Positions 10,979 through 22,516 of a stretch of DNA of 64,000 nucleotides are shown in pieces. The notes under the pieces were generated by a model that saw only the letters and a program-made list of their open reading frames with translations, searched no databases and was not told the origin of the DNA. A program made the position numbers and the translations under genes. Each line of letters starts with the position of its first letter. Within the stretch, counting starts at the first letter, position 1. Source of the stretch: Primulina eburnea (Eukaryota; Streptophyta; Magnoliopsida; Lamiales; Gesneriaceae); contig NC_133114.1 of NCBI RefSeq assembly GCF_022965805.1, positions 11,304,261 through 11,368,260 of the forward strand, read 5' to 3'.

Positions 10979-12268
10979 TATAAATGTCACACCCTTACTC
11001 TATACTTAGCATAATTACCATAATCAAAATAAGGTTTGAATGATATAACTATATTATGAATCAAATCAAACAAGGGGCATCACTTTGACGGTTTGTAAAA
11101 ATTTTGGCATGATATCCCTATATTTTGTATAAGCCCAAACCAAGCAACAACATTCATATATACATAGACACAAACTCAACTCAAGCAACAACATCAACCC
11201 ATATATATATAATCGTATTCTTACACACAAACCTATTATGTACCATCATACCCCTAGACATAAACATTGTAAAACTTGTTTCAAACCCTGACAATCAATT
11301 CATTATAATGCATATGCGGAAGCTATACAATAAGAAGCCCGGTTCTTGTCGAGGTGAGGCACGTCACTAGCATCCATTGGCGAACCGGCATCCTACGCAT
11401 CTTCACTACCCGATCCTGTAATACATGAGCTACGTGAGTTTATAAACTCAATAAGTTGGCACTTGTACGTATCAATATGCATCGAAGGAACATACATATC
11501 AAGTCGTGATCAACAATGAATCTTAAAAACATGTCATACCGTAGCATATATTCAATGTTCATTTTTGTACTTGAGCCTCATTAGTTGACCTGTACTACCG
11601 TGCTTGCTTTATTATATAGCTACTACTGTGTTGGACGTCAGGAAGCAACCTTTGGCATCCCCACGCCCCATGAACATATATTGGCCAATAGCTTTGGTGG
11701 ACTTAAAACCACCCATGATGTTAACAAGCTCTATATTATGTAAATCAATCCTTTTCTTTTCATGTTCATGTTCTTGTTCATGACATAGCACCCATCATCA
11801 ATATTCATGAGTTCCTTACATATTTAATACATAACAATGGAATATGGTGCTATGTTTTCATCAATAAACATACTAACAATGTACATATATCAATAGACAA
11901 TGAGATGCATTTGAAATTCATAATATTACTCATGTATTACTTCAAGAACATGCCAACTTACAGTCCAAGCTTAAGAACACTGGTTTGAGACGGTGTTTCA
12001 CGCTCCTATACTGTCAAATATACCAATAATTCAGTCACTATTGTATAAACTAGCTGAAAATCACTCCTATACATGTAGTATAACTAAAAAGGAAGAAAAC
12101 TTACACCTCTATGATGTTCTAGTGATGTAGAACTAAGATCTATCTTCAAAATGTTGAAGGAAAGGAAGAAGGGAGCTTTGGGAGGAAGTTTTCTTGATTT
12201 ATTTCGTGTTTTGCTGAAGAAGAAAGGAAGGAAGCTGATGGAAATGGTTTAGAAAGTCGATACTTATC

Positions 12269-12276
12269 TTTTTATA
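12269..12276 (-). promoter_or_regulatory. TATA box of the middle LTR of B
   Basis: The - strand reads GTATAAAAAG. It lies just downstream of the motif array in - orientation. The equivalent segment is deleted in the right LTR. Confidence 0.7.
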
Positions 12277-12285
12277 CAGCAGGTT

Positions 12286-12462
12286 CGCTAGGGCGGACGC
12301 TTTTTACCGCTAGGGCGAGTAAATCTCGGTCCTACACATTTTTGTTTCTGCACAGGTTCGCTAGGGCGGACACTTTTGACCGCTAGGGCGAGCAAGTTTC
12401 GGCCCTATACATTTTATTTCCGCACAGGCTCCCTAGGGCGGATATTTTTGACCGCTAGGGCA
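12286..12462 (-). promoter_or_regulatory. Paired CGCTAGGGCG motif array in LTR B
   Basis: Core CGCTAGGGCG (+ strand) starts at 12286, 12308, 12359, 12381, 12431 (first base variant) and 12453 (last bases variant). Spacings are 22, 51, 22, 50 and 22 bp. Here the whole unit of about 73 bp is a recognisable tandem repeat, including the interval CTCGGTCCTACACATT and its variants. The array ends about 10 bp upstream of the TATA box on the - strand. Function is inferred. Confidence 0.8.
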
Positions 12463-13060
12463 AGCCAGTTTCGGCTCTGCACACTGATGCATCAGAAATC
12501 GCTCCAGAAACGGCTCTTCCCTTCATAACCTGGAAAAGTTGTAAACTACAAAGTTGTAGCCCTATGTCTTGGCTTTAAGCTCTCCAAATTTCAGGTCATT
12601 TGGAGGTCTGAGTAAAAGGTTATGCCCATTCTCCTAACATGTGTCAATGAAGGAATGACGGTAAACATGACACACTTCGAGGCGCTTTTGGCTTGTTTTC
12701 CACAATGATTTGGACAAAAAAACTCAAAACTTGAAAGTTGTAGCATTATATCTTAGCTTTCTAATGGTTATGGCCTCACTCAATTTGGATCAATATTCAA
12801 TTCATTATGCTAAGACCCGTACGAACTACCATATTTACATCTCATTTCCCACAACTTCCATTACACTATTTCTATGTACACATCTTACTATCACTATTTT
12901 GACATATATTCATTCTCAATACACCATGAACAATATAAGAGTCATGTTCAATCTCAATATTGATACTTCATTCATCACGTGAAATCTAATGAGGTAATTA
13001 ACTACAAACTAAACGACATAAACACGTTATAATCATTTGTACGAGTAACCGGGCATTAAA

Positions 13061-13075
13061 ATTCTCCCCTACTTC
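13061..13075 (-). other. Polypurine tract, element B right unit
   Basis: The - strand reads GAAGTAGGGGAGAAT immediately before the 3' LTR. It overlaps the stop codon of the integrase frame by two bases. Confidence 0.85.
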
Positions 13076-13841
13076 AAAGAATTTCGTCCTCGAAATTTGA
13101 CGTACCATATAGTTCGGGATATCTCTGTTGAATCTCGTCTTCTCGCTCCCAAGTTGCTTCTTCGATTGCCTGATTTCGCCATAACAGTTTCACCAAGGGT
13201 ATTTCCTTGCCTCGTAACACTTTTGATTTCCTATCGAGGATTTGAACTGGTCGTTCTTCATACGAGAGATTCGATGCAAGCTCCAATGGTTCGTAATGAA
13301 GAACGTGAGAAGGATTGGCCAAATACTTCCGTAGCAAGGAAACGTGAAAAACATTGTGAACATTTGACAAGTTCGGTGGTAAAGCAACTCGGTAGGCTCT
13401 GTCTCCTATTATTTCCAAGATTTCAAATGGACCGATATATCTTGGACTCAATTTTCCCTTTTTACCAAAACGCAAAATGCCCTTCAATGGTGATATCTTT
13501 ACAAATACATGGTCACCAACCTGAAATTCCAATCGACGACGTCGCACATCAGCATAGCTTTTCTGTCGACTCTGGGCAGTGTGCATTCTTTCTCTGATCT
13601 TGGTTACCAATTCAGCTGTTTGTTGTACCAATTCAGGGCCTAATAATTTCCTTTCTCCTATTTCATCCCAATGTACTGGAGATCGACATTTTCTACCATA
13701 TAATGCATTATATGGTGCCATTCCAATGCTTGACTGATAGCTATTGTTATATGTAAACTCAGCCAACGGTAGTTTACTGTCCCAACTACCTGGAAAGTCA
13801 ATAGTACATGCCCTCAACATATCTTCTAATATCTGATTCAC
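13074..13841 (-). pseudogene. Integrase C-terminus and chromodomain of element B, right unit
   Basis: 255 codons. It begins inside the integrase core just after the catalytic Glu region (QILEDMLRACTIDF) and continues through the C-terminal GPFEILEIIGDRAYR domain to the chromodomain-like tail LLWRNQAIEEATWE. It ends in FEDEIL with TGA at 13074-13076. It is separated from the upstream pol frame only by TAA at 13863-13865, in the same frame. Confidence 0.88.
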
Positions 13842-13862
13842 TCGTTCTGATTGTCCATCAGT

Positions 13863-15818
13863 TTAAGGGTGGAATGCAGTGCTGAATGACAATCGAGTTC
13901 CCATAGCATGATGCAAGCTTTTCCAAAATGCAGATGTAAATTTGGGATCTATATCAGATACAATGGACACTGGGATGCCATGAAACCTCACTATCTCCTT
14001 GATGTATTCTTCAGCATATTGATTCATCGTGTATGTGGTCTTCACCGGAAGAAAGTGAGCTGATTTTGTAAGTCTATCCACAATAACCCATATAGCATTG
14101 AACCCTCTTTGAGTTCTTGGCAAACCAAGAATGAAATCCATCGTGATGTGTTCCCATTTCCATTCAGGAATGGGTAGTGGTTTCAAGAGCCCTGCTGGTC
14201 TTTGATGTTCAATCTTGACCTGTTGACAAGTTAGACATTGTGCAACAAATTGAGCAATGTCCTTTTTCATACCTGGCCACCAAAATAATGGTTTCAAATC
14301 CTTGTACATTTTCGTGCCTCCTGGATGGATCGAATAGGGAGTAGCATGAGCATCAATAAGAATGTCGGTTCTGGTCGTTCCTTGTTTTGGTACACACAGT
14401 CTCCCTCGATATGTCCATATTCCTTCCCCATTCAATTCAAAGTTTGAATGTCCTTTATCTTCATCTCGCTGTCTCAATTGCTGTAATTCATTATCTGTAT
14501 TTTGTTCGACCTTGATCCTGTCTGCAAGTGTTGGTCGGACTATGAGAGATGATAATTTGATTGTAGATCCCTTTGGAATAACATCAAGCTTCAAGTTCTG
14601 CAAATCCCATAAAATTTGTTCTTGTACTTGCATTGCAGCAATAGAACTGGACTTTCGACTTAATGCATCTGCAACAACATTGGCTTTGCCTGGATGATAA
14701 TTAATAACACAATCGTAATCCTTCACCAATTCCAACCAACGTCGTTGTCTCATATTCAGTTCTTTTTGCGTGAATAAGTATTTCAGACTCTTGTGGTCCG
14801 TGTAAATTTCACACCGTTCACCATACAGATAATGGCGCAATATTTTCAATGCAAATACCACTGCTGCCAGTTCTAAATCATGTGTGGGATAGTTCTTTTC
14901 ATATTCTTTCAATTGCCTAGAGGCATATGCAATCACCTTCCCGTGTTGCATCAAGACTTTTCCTAAACCTTGTTTCGAAGCATCACTGTACACCACAAAA
15001 TCTCCTGATCCTTCTGGAATAGCAAGGATCGGTGCTGAAGTCAATTTTACCTTTAACTCTTGGAAACTGCGATCACATGCTTCGTCCCATACAAATTTCA
15101 CATTCTTTCGAGTTAAAGCAGTCAAAGGCAATGCTATCTTAGAAAATCCCGCTATAAACCGACGGTAATAACCAGCTAGCCCAAGAAAACTACGTACCTC
15201 GGTAACAGTGGTAGGTCGTAGCCAGTTATTAACAGCTTCAATCTTACTTGGATCCACTGATATGCCTTCTTTTGAAATGATATGACCCAAGAATGATACT
15301 TGTTCAAGCCAAAACTCACATTTCTTCCATTTTGCATATAAATGTTTATCCTTCAAAGTCTGCAAAATTAATTGCAAATGTACTCTATGCTCCTCTGCAG
15401 TTCGTGAGTAGATGAGAATATCATCTATAAACACAATCACGAACCTGTCTAGGAATGGCTTAAAAATTCTATTCATTAAATCCATGAAAGCAGCTGGTGC
15501 ATTCGCTAGTCCAAATGGCATTACAAGAAATTCATAATGCCCGTACCTGGTTCGGAAGGCGGTCTTAGAAATATCATCTGACTTCACTTTTAATTGATGA
15601 TAGCCTGATCGTAAATCAATCTTCGAAAAGATGACAGCTCCTTGTAATTGATCAAACAAATCATCAATTCTGGGGAGTGGATACTTATTTTTGATTGTCA
15701 CTTTGTTCAACTCCCGATAATCAATACACAAACGAAGAGTACCGTCTTTCTTTTTCACAAACAAAACAGGTGCACCCCACGGTGAAAAGCTCGGTCTGAT
15801 AAACCCTTTATCAAGCAA
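13863..15818 (-). pseudogene. RT, RNase H and integrase core of element B, right unit
   Basis: 651 codons in one frame. [26 protein letters not shown] and FIDDILIYS (about residues 45-125). RNase [29 protein letters not shown] and ADALSRK. Integrase zinc domain: HPGGTKMY through CLTCQQVK. Core: [18 protein letters not shown] and IVSDIDPKF. It ends at TAA (13863-13865) after AFHP, where Gln is usual (HPQTDGQSE in A), consistent with CAA to TAA. With the TAG at 15828, the pol region has two point nonsense mutations and no frameshift. Confidence 0.9.
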
Positions 15819-15827
15819 CTCCTGTAA

Positions 15828-17546
15828 CTATTCTTTCAATTCTTTCATTTCTGTAGGAGCTAATCGATAAGGAGCTTTTGAGATCGGATGAGTTCCTGCC
15901 ACAACATCAATTACAAATTTGATCTCTCTATCTGGGGGTAAGCCTGTTACATCATCAGGAAATACTTCTGGAAATTCACAAACAACATCAGTATCTTTTA
16001 ATTCACGAACAGGTGGATCACTAGTTAACACAGATGCTAAATATCTTTGACACCCCTTCTGTAGTAATTTACAAGCCTTCATAAAAGAGATTATCCGAAG
16101 AGGTAAGGATATACCTGCACTTGCTACGGTGAATGGTTCAGCTCCTACTGGTGCAAACTTGATCATCTTTATGCCACAGTCAATAGTAACTCTGTACTTC
16201 GAGAGCCAATCCATTCCCAATATCACATCAAAATCGTTCATTTTCAAAACAATCAATTCAGCATACATCTGATGGCCTTGGACATATATTGGACACCCTC
16301 GCACAATCTGATCTGTCTGTAATTCTTGCCCGGAAGGTAAGGCTATGGCGAGTTGTGTCTCTGTAGTACTTGATGTAATGCCCAGTCTCTTTACAAACGA
16401 TTCCGAAATAAAAGAATGCGTGGCTCCTGAATCTAGTAAAACAATAACAGTAATACCAGAAATCAAGAACATACCAGTGATCATCGATGTATCCGCATCC
16501 ACTTCTTCCTTGGTCATGGAGAAAAGGCGTCCCTGTACTTTCTCAGAACTTCCTGGACAATTCTTGGCGAGATGCCCTGGCTTTTTGCAACGATAACAGA
16601 CATTAGAACCTTGCATACATTCCCCGCCATGGAGTTTTCCACATTTAGGACAAGGTGGTCTGTCCTGTTCTTTACGTGGAGGGGGACCCTTGCCACGGGG
16701 TTCCTCTGGTCTAGTACCCCTGCTATCAGTCTTTTTGCCTTGTCCTGTTCCTTGTCTCTTCTGAAAGTACTGCTGCCTTCGTTGTTGCCTGTCCCTGTCA
16801 ATGTCATGTTCATCTTGTTCTGCCATAAGTGCTCTTTCTACTATCTCCCCATACGTAGCAACTTTCGACATTCGTACATCTCTTTTAATTTCCGAGCGAA
16901 GTCCTCGCATGAAATGTTCGCCCTTACTGGTGTCATCTTGTGCAATATATGGTACATATTGGACTCCGGCCTCAAATTGTTGTATGTATTCCGTCATTGA
17001 CATGGTCCCTTGCTTCAGATTAAGGAAGTCGTTGGCTTTCTTGGCTCGTACTTCTTTACTGAAATATTTGTTGTAAAACACAGTTTTGAAAGTTCTCCAT
17101 GTCAATGGTCCAACCTGTAATGCCACTTTTGCACTTTCCCACCATATTCTTGCATGTTTTGTTAAGAGAAATATGGCACAAGTTACTTGGTCAGCATCAT
17201 CCATATGAAGGTAGGAGAAGATGGACTCCAATGACTTAATCCACTCTTCTGCTACTGCTGGATCGGTGCTTCCCATGAATTCTGGAGGATTCAAACATCT
17301 AAAACGATCATATACGTCTGTCTGAACAGGCACATGTCTGTGTACTATGGCTTGAGCTTGTGCCTGTTCATGAGTAGTCCGTTGCATCTCCAGTAGCTGC
17401 TGGATTTGTTCGCCATGGACTTTTGCTTGTTGTTGGAGTAATTGAGCGAAGCCATCAAAAGGTCGTGGCGCACTACCTTCACCTTCGACTGCTGGGGCCT
17501 TGCCCTTAGATGACTCTCCTTCCTGTACTTTACGTTTCGGTGGCAT
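15828..17546 (-). pseudogene. Gag-protease polyprotein of element B, right unit
   Basis: 572 codons, same architecture as the left-unit copy: gag capsid region, two Cys/His knuckles and protease LLDSGATHSFIS. It ends at the identical TAG (15828-15830) at the PR/RT border. Because both units share this stop, it predates their divergence. It may have spread by the recombination that made the tandem, or the family may have been mobilised in trans. Translational readthrough is possible but unsupported: bases after the stop (TTACAG) do not match the CAATTA-type context known from plant viruses. Confidence 0.88.
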
Positions 17547-17678
17547 CGTCGCTTATCTTAACCTACATGTAGGATACAAAGACACATAACTTAGCATAAC
17601 TATGAGATACAAAGATACTTACTTGCCGAGTTCCCCATGTGGATGAAGTGCAGTGTCTTCCCTGTCGAAGAACCGTGG

Positions 17679-17690
17679 GCTCTGATACCA
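17679..17690 (-). other. Primer-binding site, element B right unit
   Basis: GCTCTGATACCA on the + strand, the tRNA-Met PBS complement, 6 bp from the LTR. Confidence 0.88.
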
Positions 17691-17696
17691 TATAAA

Positions 17697-19725
17697 TGTC
17701 ACACCCTTACTCTATACTTAGCATAATTACCATAATCAAAATAAGGTTTGAATGATATAACTATATTATGAATCAAATCAAACAAGGGGCATCACTTTGA
17801 CGGTTTGTAAAAATTTTGGCATGATATCCCTATATTTTGTATAAGCCCAAACCAAGCAACAACATTCATATATACATAGACACAAACTCAACTCAAGCAA
17901 CAACATCAACCCATATATATATAATCGTATTCTTACACACAAACCTATTATGTACCATCATACCCCTAGACATAAACATTGTAAAACTTGTTTCAAACCC
18001 TGACAATCAATTCATTATAATGCATATGCGGAAGCTATACAATAAGAAGCCCGGTTCTTGTCGAGGTGAGGCACGTCACTAGCATCCATTGGCGAACCGG
18101 CATCCTACGCATCTTCACTACCCGATCCTGTAATACATGTGCTACGTGAGTTTATAAACTCAATAAGTTGGCACTTGTACGTATCAATATGCATCGAAGG
18201 AACATACATATCAAGTCGTGATCAACAATGAATCTTAAAAACATATCATACCGTAGCATATATTCAATGTTCATTTTTGTACTTGAGCCTCATTAGTTGA
18301 CCTGTACTACCGTGCTTGCTTTATTATATAGCTACTACTGTGTTGGACGTCAAGGAGCAACCTTTGGCATCCCCACGTCCCATGAACATATATTGGCCAA
18401 TAGCTTTGGTGGACTTAAAACCACCCATGATGTCAACAAGCTCTATATCATGTAAATCAATCCTTTTCTTTTCATGTTCATGTTCTTGTTCATGACATAG
18501 CACCCATCATCAATATTCATGAGTTCCTTACATATTTAATACATAACAATGGAATATGGTGCTATGTTTTCATCAATAAACATACTAACAATGTACATAT
18601 ATCAATAGACAATGAGATGCATTTGAAATTCATAATATTACTCATGTATTACTTCAAGAACATGCCAACTTACAGTCCAAGCTTAAGAACACTGGTTTGA
18701 GACGGTGTTTCACGCTCCTATACTGTCAAATATACCAATAATTCAGTCACTATTGTATAAACTAGCTGAAAATCACTCCTATACATGTAGGATAACTAAA
18801 AAGGAAGAAAACTTACACCTCTATGATGTTCTAGTGATGTAGAACTAAGATCTATCTTCAAAATGTTGAAGGAAAGGAAGAAGGGAGCTTTGGGAGGAAG
18901 TTTTCTTGATTTATTTCGTGTTTTGCTGAAGAAGAAAGGAAGGAAGCTGATGGAAATGGGGCGGACGCTTTTTACCGCTAGGGCGAGTAAATCTCGGTCC
19001 TACACATTTTTGTTTCTGCACAGGTTCGCTAGGGCGGACACTTTTGACCGCTAGGGCGAGCAAGTTTCGGCCCTATACATTTTATTTCCGCACAGGCTCC
19101 CTAGGGCGGACATTTTTGACCGCTAGGGCGAGCCAGTTTCGGCTCTGCACACTGATGCATCAGAAATCGCTCCAGAAACGGCTCTTCCCTTCATAAACTG
19201 GAAAAGTTGTAAACTAAAAAGTTGTAGCCCTATGTCTTGGCTTTAAGCTCCCCAAATTTCAGGTCATTTGGAGGTCTGAGTAAAAAGTTATGCCCATTCT
19301 CCTAACATGTGTCAATGAAGGAATGACGGTAAACATGACACACTTCGGGACGCTTTTGGCTTGTCTTCCACAATGATTTGGACAAAACTCAAAACTTGAA
19401 AGTTGTAGCATTATATCTTAGCTTTCTAATGGTTATGGCCTCACTCAATTTGGATCAATATTCAAATCATTATGCTAAGATCCGTACGAACTACCATATT
19501 TACATCTCATTTCCCACAACTTCCATTACACTATTTCTATGTACACATCTTACTATCACTATTTTAACATATATTCATTCTCAATACACCATGAACAATA
19601 TAAGAGTCATGTTCAATCTCAATATTGATACTTCATTCATCACGTGAAATCTAATGAGGTAATTAACTACAAACTAAACGACATAAACACGTTATAATCA
19701 TTTGTACGAGTAACCAGGCATTACA
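17697..19725 (-). repeat. Right (5') LTR of element B with promoter deletion
   Basis: 2029 bp. It differs from the middle LTR by about 23 substitutions, a 3-bp A-run change and a 44-bp deletion at about 18958. The deletion removes the TATA box and most of the first CGCTAGGGCG motif. The remaining motifs continue to about 19130. The terminus ATTACA is followed by caatg (19726-19730), the candidate right half of the target-site duplication. Confidence 0.9.
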
Positions 19726-19730
19726 CAATG

Positions 19731-21300
19731 TGTCTGAAATTTATGGGTTGTAGGCTAGAGAGTAAGTGAGAGATTGTTAGAGTAGGTGTCCATCGAGACA
19801 ACTTGTGACTTGAGCTTTATTGACTCTTATGTAAAAATAATTTTTATTTTAATAATATTTTATGGTTTTATCCAATATGACATTTAATTTATATGTATAC
19901 TCATGCAAGTTGTATAAATAAAGACTTAAATATGCAAAAAGGTACCATAAGGTCTGCCTCTCAACATAAGATCATGAAACTCATTAAAAAGTGTACCATA
20001 TATTCTAAACAAATTATTAGTCGAATCAGCCACCTAAAATAAGGATAAAGGTCGCTTGAGTTTGAGACTAGCATTTGTGATGTAAACGTTGTGTTTCATC
20101 GGTAAGGGCATGGAGATGTTCATTCATACCGATGAGTGATCATTTGATGATACACTGAACAAAACTCCATCAGAATGCCCAAGTGATTATCTCTTATCGA
20201 GTGGAATAGTCCATGGTTATGGTTGTACATCATTAGTCCATTTTCCAGGACACGTAGAGGCTCTATGTAGTAGCATGTAATTTGATCTGTTTACTAAAAG
20301 ATACATCATTCATATGCAACTCTCGATATACAATTGGTCGCAGATTCGATCGGAACATATGAGTTTAAGGGTTCATATTGTATGTTAACCATAACTTAAT
20401 CTTGTTGCAAGCACTATTAATTATACCTAAGGGATCATGGAGCGATGTCATTATACGCTCTGCCATAATCCGATGGGTGTGATCAGAATTGAGCTCTGAC
20501 ATTTTTGATGAAGAGGTTAATGAAAAGAATGAGGCTAATTTGGATACGCCTGAATAAAAATAAATATTATTCTGAATCACATGAAGATGTGAACACACGG
20601 CTAGCTGTATCTTTGAACCATTGAGGGTCACAGACATATCGCATTATGTGTTCTTGTTGAGATAGTCGAGTTCAAGAAGTTGAGTTTGGCAACTCTAGTT
20701 TGATGGAGATTAAACAGATTTTTTATAAATGAGTTTATAAGTTGATTCCATCCGAAGGAAAAAGTAGAATTTAACCACTAATTGAGTGAGAAGAGTGAAA
20801 TTATCTGTTTGGTGAATGAATTTGCAAAACTTGCAATAGTAAAAAATAGATCAGTGAAAATTTTGATCTTCGATATTTTCAGTTTTCATTATATGAACAA
20901 GATTTGTACCATCGGTACACAGGATCTACCTGATCATATATCGGAGTTATAATGAGTTGACAATTATTTATTTAGTAAATTTAGAATCTACTGATTAAAT
21001 AATAATATTAGTAATTGTGACTACTATATGCACATGATTCTCATAGAATATTCTAAATGGATCTAGATTCTGTAAAAAATAATTAATTAACAATTAATTA
21101 AGAAATTAAATAATAGCTATTTAATTTTACATATTTGTCTATACATGTTCATGTGTGTATAGGTATGTGTATGTTCCGTTCATAGGAATTTACAAGAATG
21201 ATCAACTCCGTTAAACACATATTAGTTTGATGTCCGGCGTTAATTACGCAAAGATAAATAATTCTAAACAATATATGACTGTTTTAATTATGCGACGTCC
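19731..21300. other. No gene; AT-rich DNA resembling a decayed LTR
   Basis: No coding frame with recognisable homology. A candidate LTR-like start TGTTAGAGTAGG lies at 19775, followed by AT-rich tracts. The texture resembles plant copia LTR or leader sequence, but I could not find a matching second end, PBS or PPT, so this is a weak suggestion. Confidence 0.3.
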
Positions 21301-21660
21301 AATGAATGTTTGAACATTGAAACTTAAATTTTTAAACTTTCGTTGTGCTTTGACTGCGAGAAAACGATACTTCAACATTGAACTGGCTAAATCTTTCCAC
21401 AGCATTAGCTTGTTGATAATGCTTTCATCAATTCAATATTTTATTTTCTTTCTTCCACTTGGGAAGGGGGGTGGGGTTGCGTGTTCCAAATACTGTTTCT
21501 TCATGTCAAAATTTTGCTGTATTTCATCTTTATGATGGATTGAAAGTGAACTATATTTCATTTTCATACAGGTTTGTATTTCCTGTTATTTTGTTGAATT
21601 CAATTAATCATAGTGCTTTAATTGACATTTCTTGTGGTTTATCTTAATTGTTTTTCATAG

Positions 21661-22240
21661 GGATCTCAGAATCATGACAAAAATGAGTTTATTTACCAAA
21701 GCTTTAATATCAACTATAAGAAAAGCATTCGACAGATCTTTTGCCAAGGAACATGTTCTCTCAAGACAGAGGTATTACCTTATATGTGTTGCAAAGCAAT
21801 TGCTTATGGATTTCTGATGGTCTAGTTAGATTATGATCCAAACTTGTTTGTTTGTTGATCTCTGTTGAAATAATCAATTTTATCTTTTCTGTCTGTACAT
21901 GCAAAAACACGCTAATTGGTATTGTTTATAAAGTGCTATTGCTAATATCAAACTCACCTAAAATGTTTATCCTCGTTACTTAGATTGACGTTAGAGTGAA
22001 ATACAAAGATGATTGTTGTCCCATAAAAAGACCAAAAAGGAGGGTCATAGTAGTTCATATTGAAAACATTGCGTCGACACGGTTCTGGAACGATCAGTTG
22101 TATCTTTTGAATGAGTTAGGTCATTTCTCTAAAGATATTAATAAAACCAAATTTGAGTATCTCGAGTCTTTCTAGTATGAGAGCAGGTTGTTGTTTTCCA
22201 CTTGGATTGTAATTCATCTTGATGGTTTCCATTTTTGTTG
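21661..22240 (+). pseudogene. THG1: THG1-like (tRNA-His guanylyltransferase) pseudogene fragment, two exons
   Basis: Exon a (21661-21771, 37 codons) follows the acceptor TTTTTCATAG and ends at donor GAG|GTATT. It encodes a KNEFIYQSFNINY...CQGTCSLKTE stretch. Exon b (21984-about 22240) follows ACTTAG and encodes VKYKDD, then VVHIENIASTRFWND, LLNELGHFSKD, INKTKFEYLESF and STWIVIHLDGFHF. This order matches, as I know the family, the link between the two THG1 domains of plant proteins and the start of the second domain (TKxEYxxSF...WIVxRxDG). THG1 adds the extra 5' G to tRNA-His. An in-frame TAG at 22173-22175 and the absence of other exons make this a relic. The assignment is by motif memory only. 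Confidence 0.55.
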
Positions 22241-22513
22241 GTATGACTGCTTGTGCTTATTTTATAATTATTTTTCAACATGGCATCAAGGGTGGTTTTA
22301 ACTCTAGAGATGGTATTTTTTTGGTGTCCATGAACCAATATTTATGGAGTGAGCTTAAGAAAAAATATTTCTACATAAATCTAGGAGTCCAATCATTCCC
22401 ATTAAGTGGTTAAGTTACTCAGAATATTAGCGTAAAATACCAAGGAAGTTTTATTTATATTCTCATAGTTACCAATCTATATCTTAGGACGAATGATCCT
22501 AATTCATGTACTG
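22241..22513 (+). other. Flank of the THG1-like relic, no gene recognised
   Basis: Begins with GT after exon b and may hold decayed intron sequence. I found no further exon before the MITE at 22517. Confidence 0.3.
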
Positions 22514-22516
22514 TTA

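Larger units (their letters stand above)
10985..13060 (-). repeat. Middle LTR of element B, shared by both units
   Basis: 2076 bp. It acts as 3' LTR of the right unit and 5' LTR of the left unit. The left edge is TGTCACACCC. The right edge reads GGGCATTAAA where the right LTR has AGGCATTACA, so the terminal TG of the - strand is mutated to TT. It keeps a TATA box and the full six-motif array, unlike the right LTR. Confidence 0.9.
8455..19725 (-). mobile_element. Element B: tandem Ty3/gypsy chromovirus (LTR-INT-LTR-INT), left unit truncated
   Basis: Read on the - strand: right LTR (17697-19725), gag-PR, RT-RNase H-integrase, middle LTR (10985-13060), then a second gag-PR and partial RT ending at 8455 where element A is inserted. 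Corresponding sites in the two units are 6712 bp apart (9116/15828, 8455/15167). The units are about 98-99% identical by eye, and the two LTRs about 99% apart from a 44-bp and a 3-bp indel. A shared middle LTR is the product expected from recombination between LTRs of two same-family copies or by unequal crossover (inference). Family: chromovirus with a C-terminal chromodomain, Tekay-like. Confidence 0.9.

Noticed and set aside
21317..21647. Two overlapping open frames upstream of the THG1-like exons
   Set aside because: Intron-like T-rich sequence with no similarity I can recognise.
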